Of a stretch of DNA of 23,520 nucleotides, positions 22,327-23,520 are shown in pieces; the first letter of the stretch is position 1; every line of letters begins with the position of its first letter. The notes below the pieces were generated by a model. It saw only the letters and a list, made by a program, of their open reading frames with translations, was not told the origin of the DNA and did no database searches. Source of the stretch: JANNHP01 sp031404455 (GTDB taxonomy: Bacteria; Planctomycetota; JAJSAM01; JAJVHW01); NCBI GenBank assembly GCA_031404455.1, contig JANNHP010000323.1:1-23520 (forward strand). The letters are read 5' to 3'. A program made the position numbers and the translations under genes.

Positions 22327-23520
22327 TCAGTGGACCATGGAAGGATAGAGTATCGCCGTAACGTCCGGCGCGCCGGTGGCTGGCCCCCTGAACGAGTACT
22401 TCTCGCCGTTCGACTCCGCGGCACGGCCGCGGATGACGAGGTCGTACGCCTCGAGCGCCGCGGGCGGCGAACGCACGACGTGATCCTCGACGACGCACTG
22501 GACGGTCTGCAGCGCCCGCGTGCGCGGCACGAGCACCGCGGTGATCCCGGCAAGCGTGCGACCGTGTTCTGCTTCGAACACGCGGTTGAGCTCCCTCGGC
22601 GTCCCGATCCGAACCTCGACGGCGGTCGGCGAGGTGCCCGACACCGGAATGACGACCGCGCCCGCCGGTCCCGAGACCGACGAAACGACGGCGATCTCCA
22701 GCGAGCTCTCGACGCCAGCGATCGTGAGCGCCGCCGTGCCCTGCGCGCCGATCGCACACGTCCCCGACGCGATCCACTCGTCTCCGCTCCGAGTCACTTG
22801 GCGCCAGATGCAGAGCAGTCCCGCTCGATGGAGTTGCCCGGCGGCGACCACGCTAACGGCGACGTTGAGCGGCGCGGACGCGGCTCCGAGATCGACGCGC
22901 ACCGGGCGCGTCGCCCGCGACGCCAGCAGTTCCTGCCACGGGACGACCACGGACCGCGAGCCCGCCCCCTCGATTCGCGCGACCAGTTGCACGACCGGCT
23001 CGAAGCCCTTCGGTGGCGACGCGACGGTCGGATCCGGATCGAGGTGGACGCGCCAGATCCGATTACCGGCGTCGTCGTACCGCTCCATGCGTTCGTCGAG
23101 CTCCGAGAACCCGATTCCCCTGCAGACGCAGTCGGGCCAGGACGCGAACAGGGTCACGTCTCTCACGTTCTCGGTGAGTTCCCTCGGCCCGCACACCACG
23201 ATCCAGCAGGGCGGGTTGGGCGAAGACCCGACTTCGAGCTTCAGTTCCGCGCCCTGCGCTGGACGCAGTTGCGGACTCCACGTGCCCCGGGCGTGCACGA
23301 CGCGGGCACCGGCAATCGAACCGACGAGCTCCCAGGCGGAGAGCATCGGCGGGGCGTCCGCCGGCAGGACGAGCGCCCACCGCGCGACTCCGGAGGCGTC
23401 CGTCTGTCCGTGAGCGTCCGCGGCGATCTTGGCGGACAGTCGCATGCGCAACGACATGCCCGCGCCGCCGAGCGGCGCCGACCCCTCCGGAGACACCACG
23501 CGCGTGGAGAAACGAAATGC
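22327..23520 (-). CDS. Beta-sandwich extracellular protein, 5' end outside the window (partial)
   Basis: The frame is open to the window edge, so the true start lies beyond 23520. The 397 visible codons begin inside a carboxypeptidase-regulatory-like domain (RFSTRVVSPEGSAPLGGAGM, then TDASGVARWALVLPAD). More beta-rich segments follow, such as VRVDLGAASAPLNVAVSVV, with few charged helices. No catalytic motif was found. It resembles its downstream neighbour in style and is the most upstream visible gene of the five-gene operon. The stop is 10 bp before the next ATG. It is likely exported, but its signal sequence is not in view. Confidence 0.72.
   Translation of the reverse strand, partial: AFRFSTRVVSPEGSAPLGGAGMSLRMRLSAKIAADAHGQTDASGVARWALVLPADAPPMLSAWELVGSIAGARVVHARGTWSPQLRPAQGAELKLEVGSSPNPPCWIVVCGPRELTENVRDVTLFASWPDCVCRGIGFSELDERMERYDDAGNRIWRVHLDPDPTVASPPKGFEPVVQLVARIEGAGSRSVVVPWQELLASRATRPVRVDLGAASAPLNVAVSVVAAGQLHRAGLLCIWRQVTRSGDEWIASGTCAIGAQGTAALTIAGVESSLEIAVVSSVSGPAGAVVIPVSGTSPTAVEVRIGTPRELNRVFEAEHGRTLAGITAVLVPRTRALQTVQCVVEDHVVRSPPAALEAYDLVIRGRAAESNGEKYSFRGPATGAPDVTAILYPSMVH

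Overview
The window comes from a high-GC bacterium, and the gene content suggests a Planctomycetota-like lineage. The pointers are a Ser/Thr kinase fused to an AAA-type ATPase and TPRs, an exosortase-like membrane protein fused to soluble domains, an alpha/alpha-toroid plus HEAT secreted protein, and secreted proteins built from carboxypeptidase-regulatory-like beta-sandwiches. This taxonomic assignment is inference. No rRNA or marker gene is present.

Layout. (a) 1-1165, plus strand: the end of an unknown gene, a 40-codon ORF and a tyrosine recombinase. The last two are probably one integrase gene split by an in-frame TAG. (b) 1200-4811, minus: a large kinase/ATPase/TPR regulator. (c) 4812-5357: a non-coding stretch holding a 47-nt 3' fragment of a tRNA-Pro(CGG) gene, which looks like an integration scar. 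(d) 5358-12134, minus: a compact seven-gene operon with visibly lower GC than both flanks. In transcription order it encodes an ECF-like sigma factor, a Tat-exported protein with 19 Asn-Xaa-Cys repeats, a membrane protein with STN-like modules, a radical SAM/SPASM enzyme, an unrecognised Cys-rich companion, a YkgJ-type Cys-cluster protein and a class II aldolase-family protein. (e) 12135-12725: a non-coding stretch with an imperfect 69-bp repeat carrying GC hairpins. (f) 12726-13761, plus: a small zinc-ribbon protein and a coiled-coil protein whose 3' end runs into a remnant of an IS21-type element. (g) 13904-23520, minus: a tightly packed operon of five envelope proteins. In transcription order these are two secreted beta-sandwich proteins (the first partial), two related multi-pass membrane proteins with GATase-like soluble domains, and a secreted toroid/HEAT protein.

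Most interesting unit: the operon at 5358-12134. I read it as a candidate peptide- or protein-maturation system. The Asn-Xaa-Cys repeat protein would be the substrate and the radical SAM/SPASM enzyme the modifier, with the companion and Cys-cluster proteins assisting. The STN-like membrane protein would handle envelope interaction and the sigma factor would control the set. A perfect 12-bp hairpin after the repeat-protein gene could keep the substrate more abundant than the enzymes. The architecture recalls the His-Xaa-Ser repeat/radical SAM systems, but the repeat is different, and I know of no described system with this repeat. The chemistry is inference.

The second unit worth attention is the right-hand operon. 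One of its membrane proteins has the exosortase fold signature but appears to lack the catalytic cysteine and is fused to soluble GATase-like domains.
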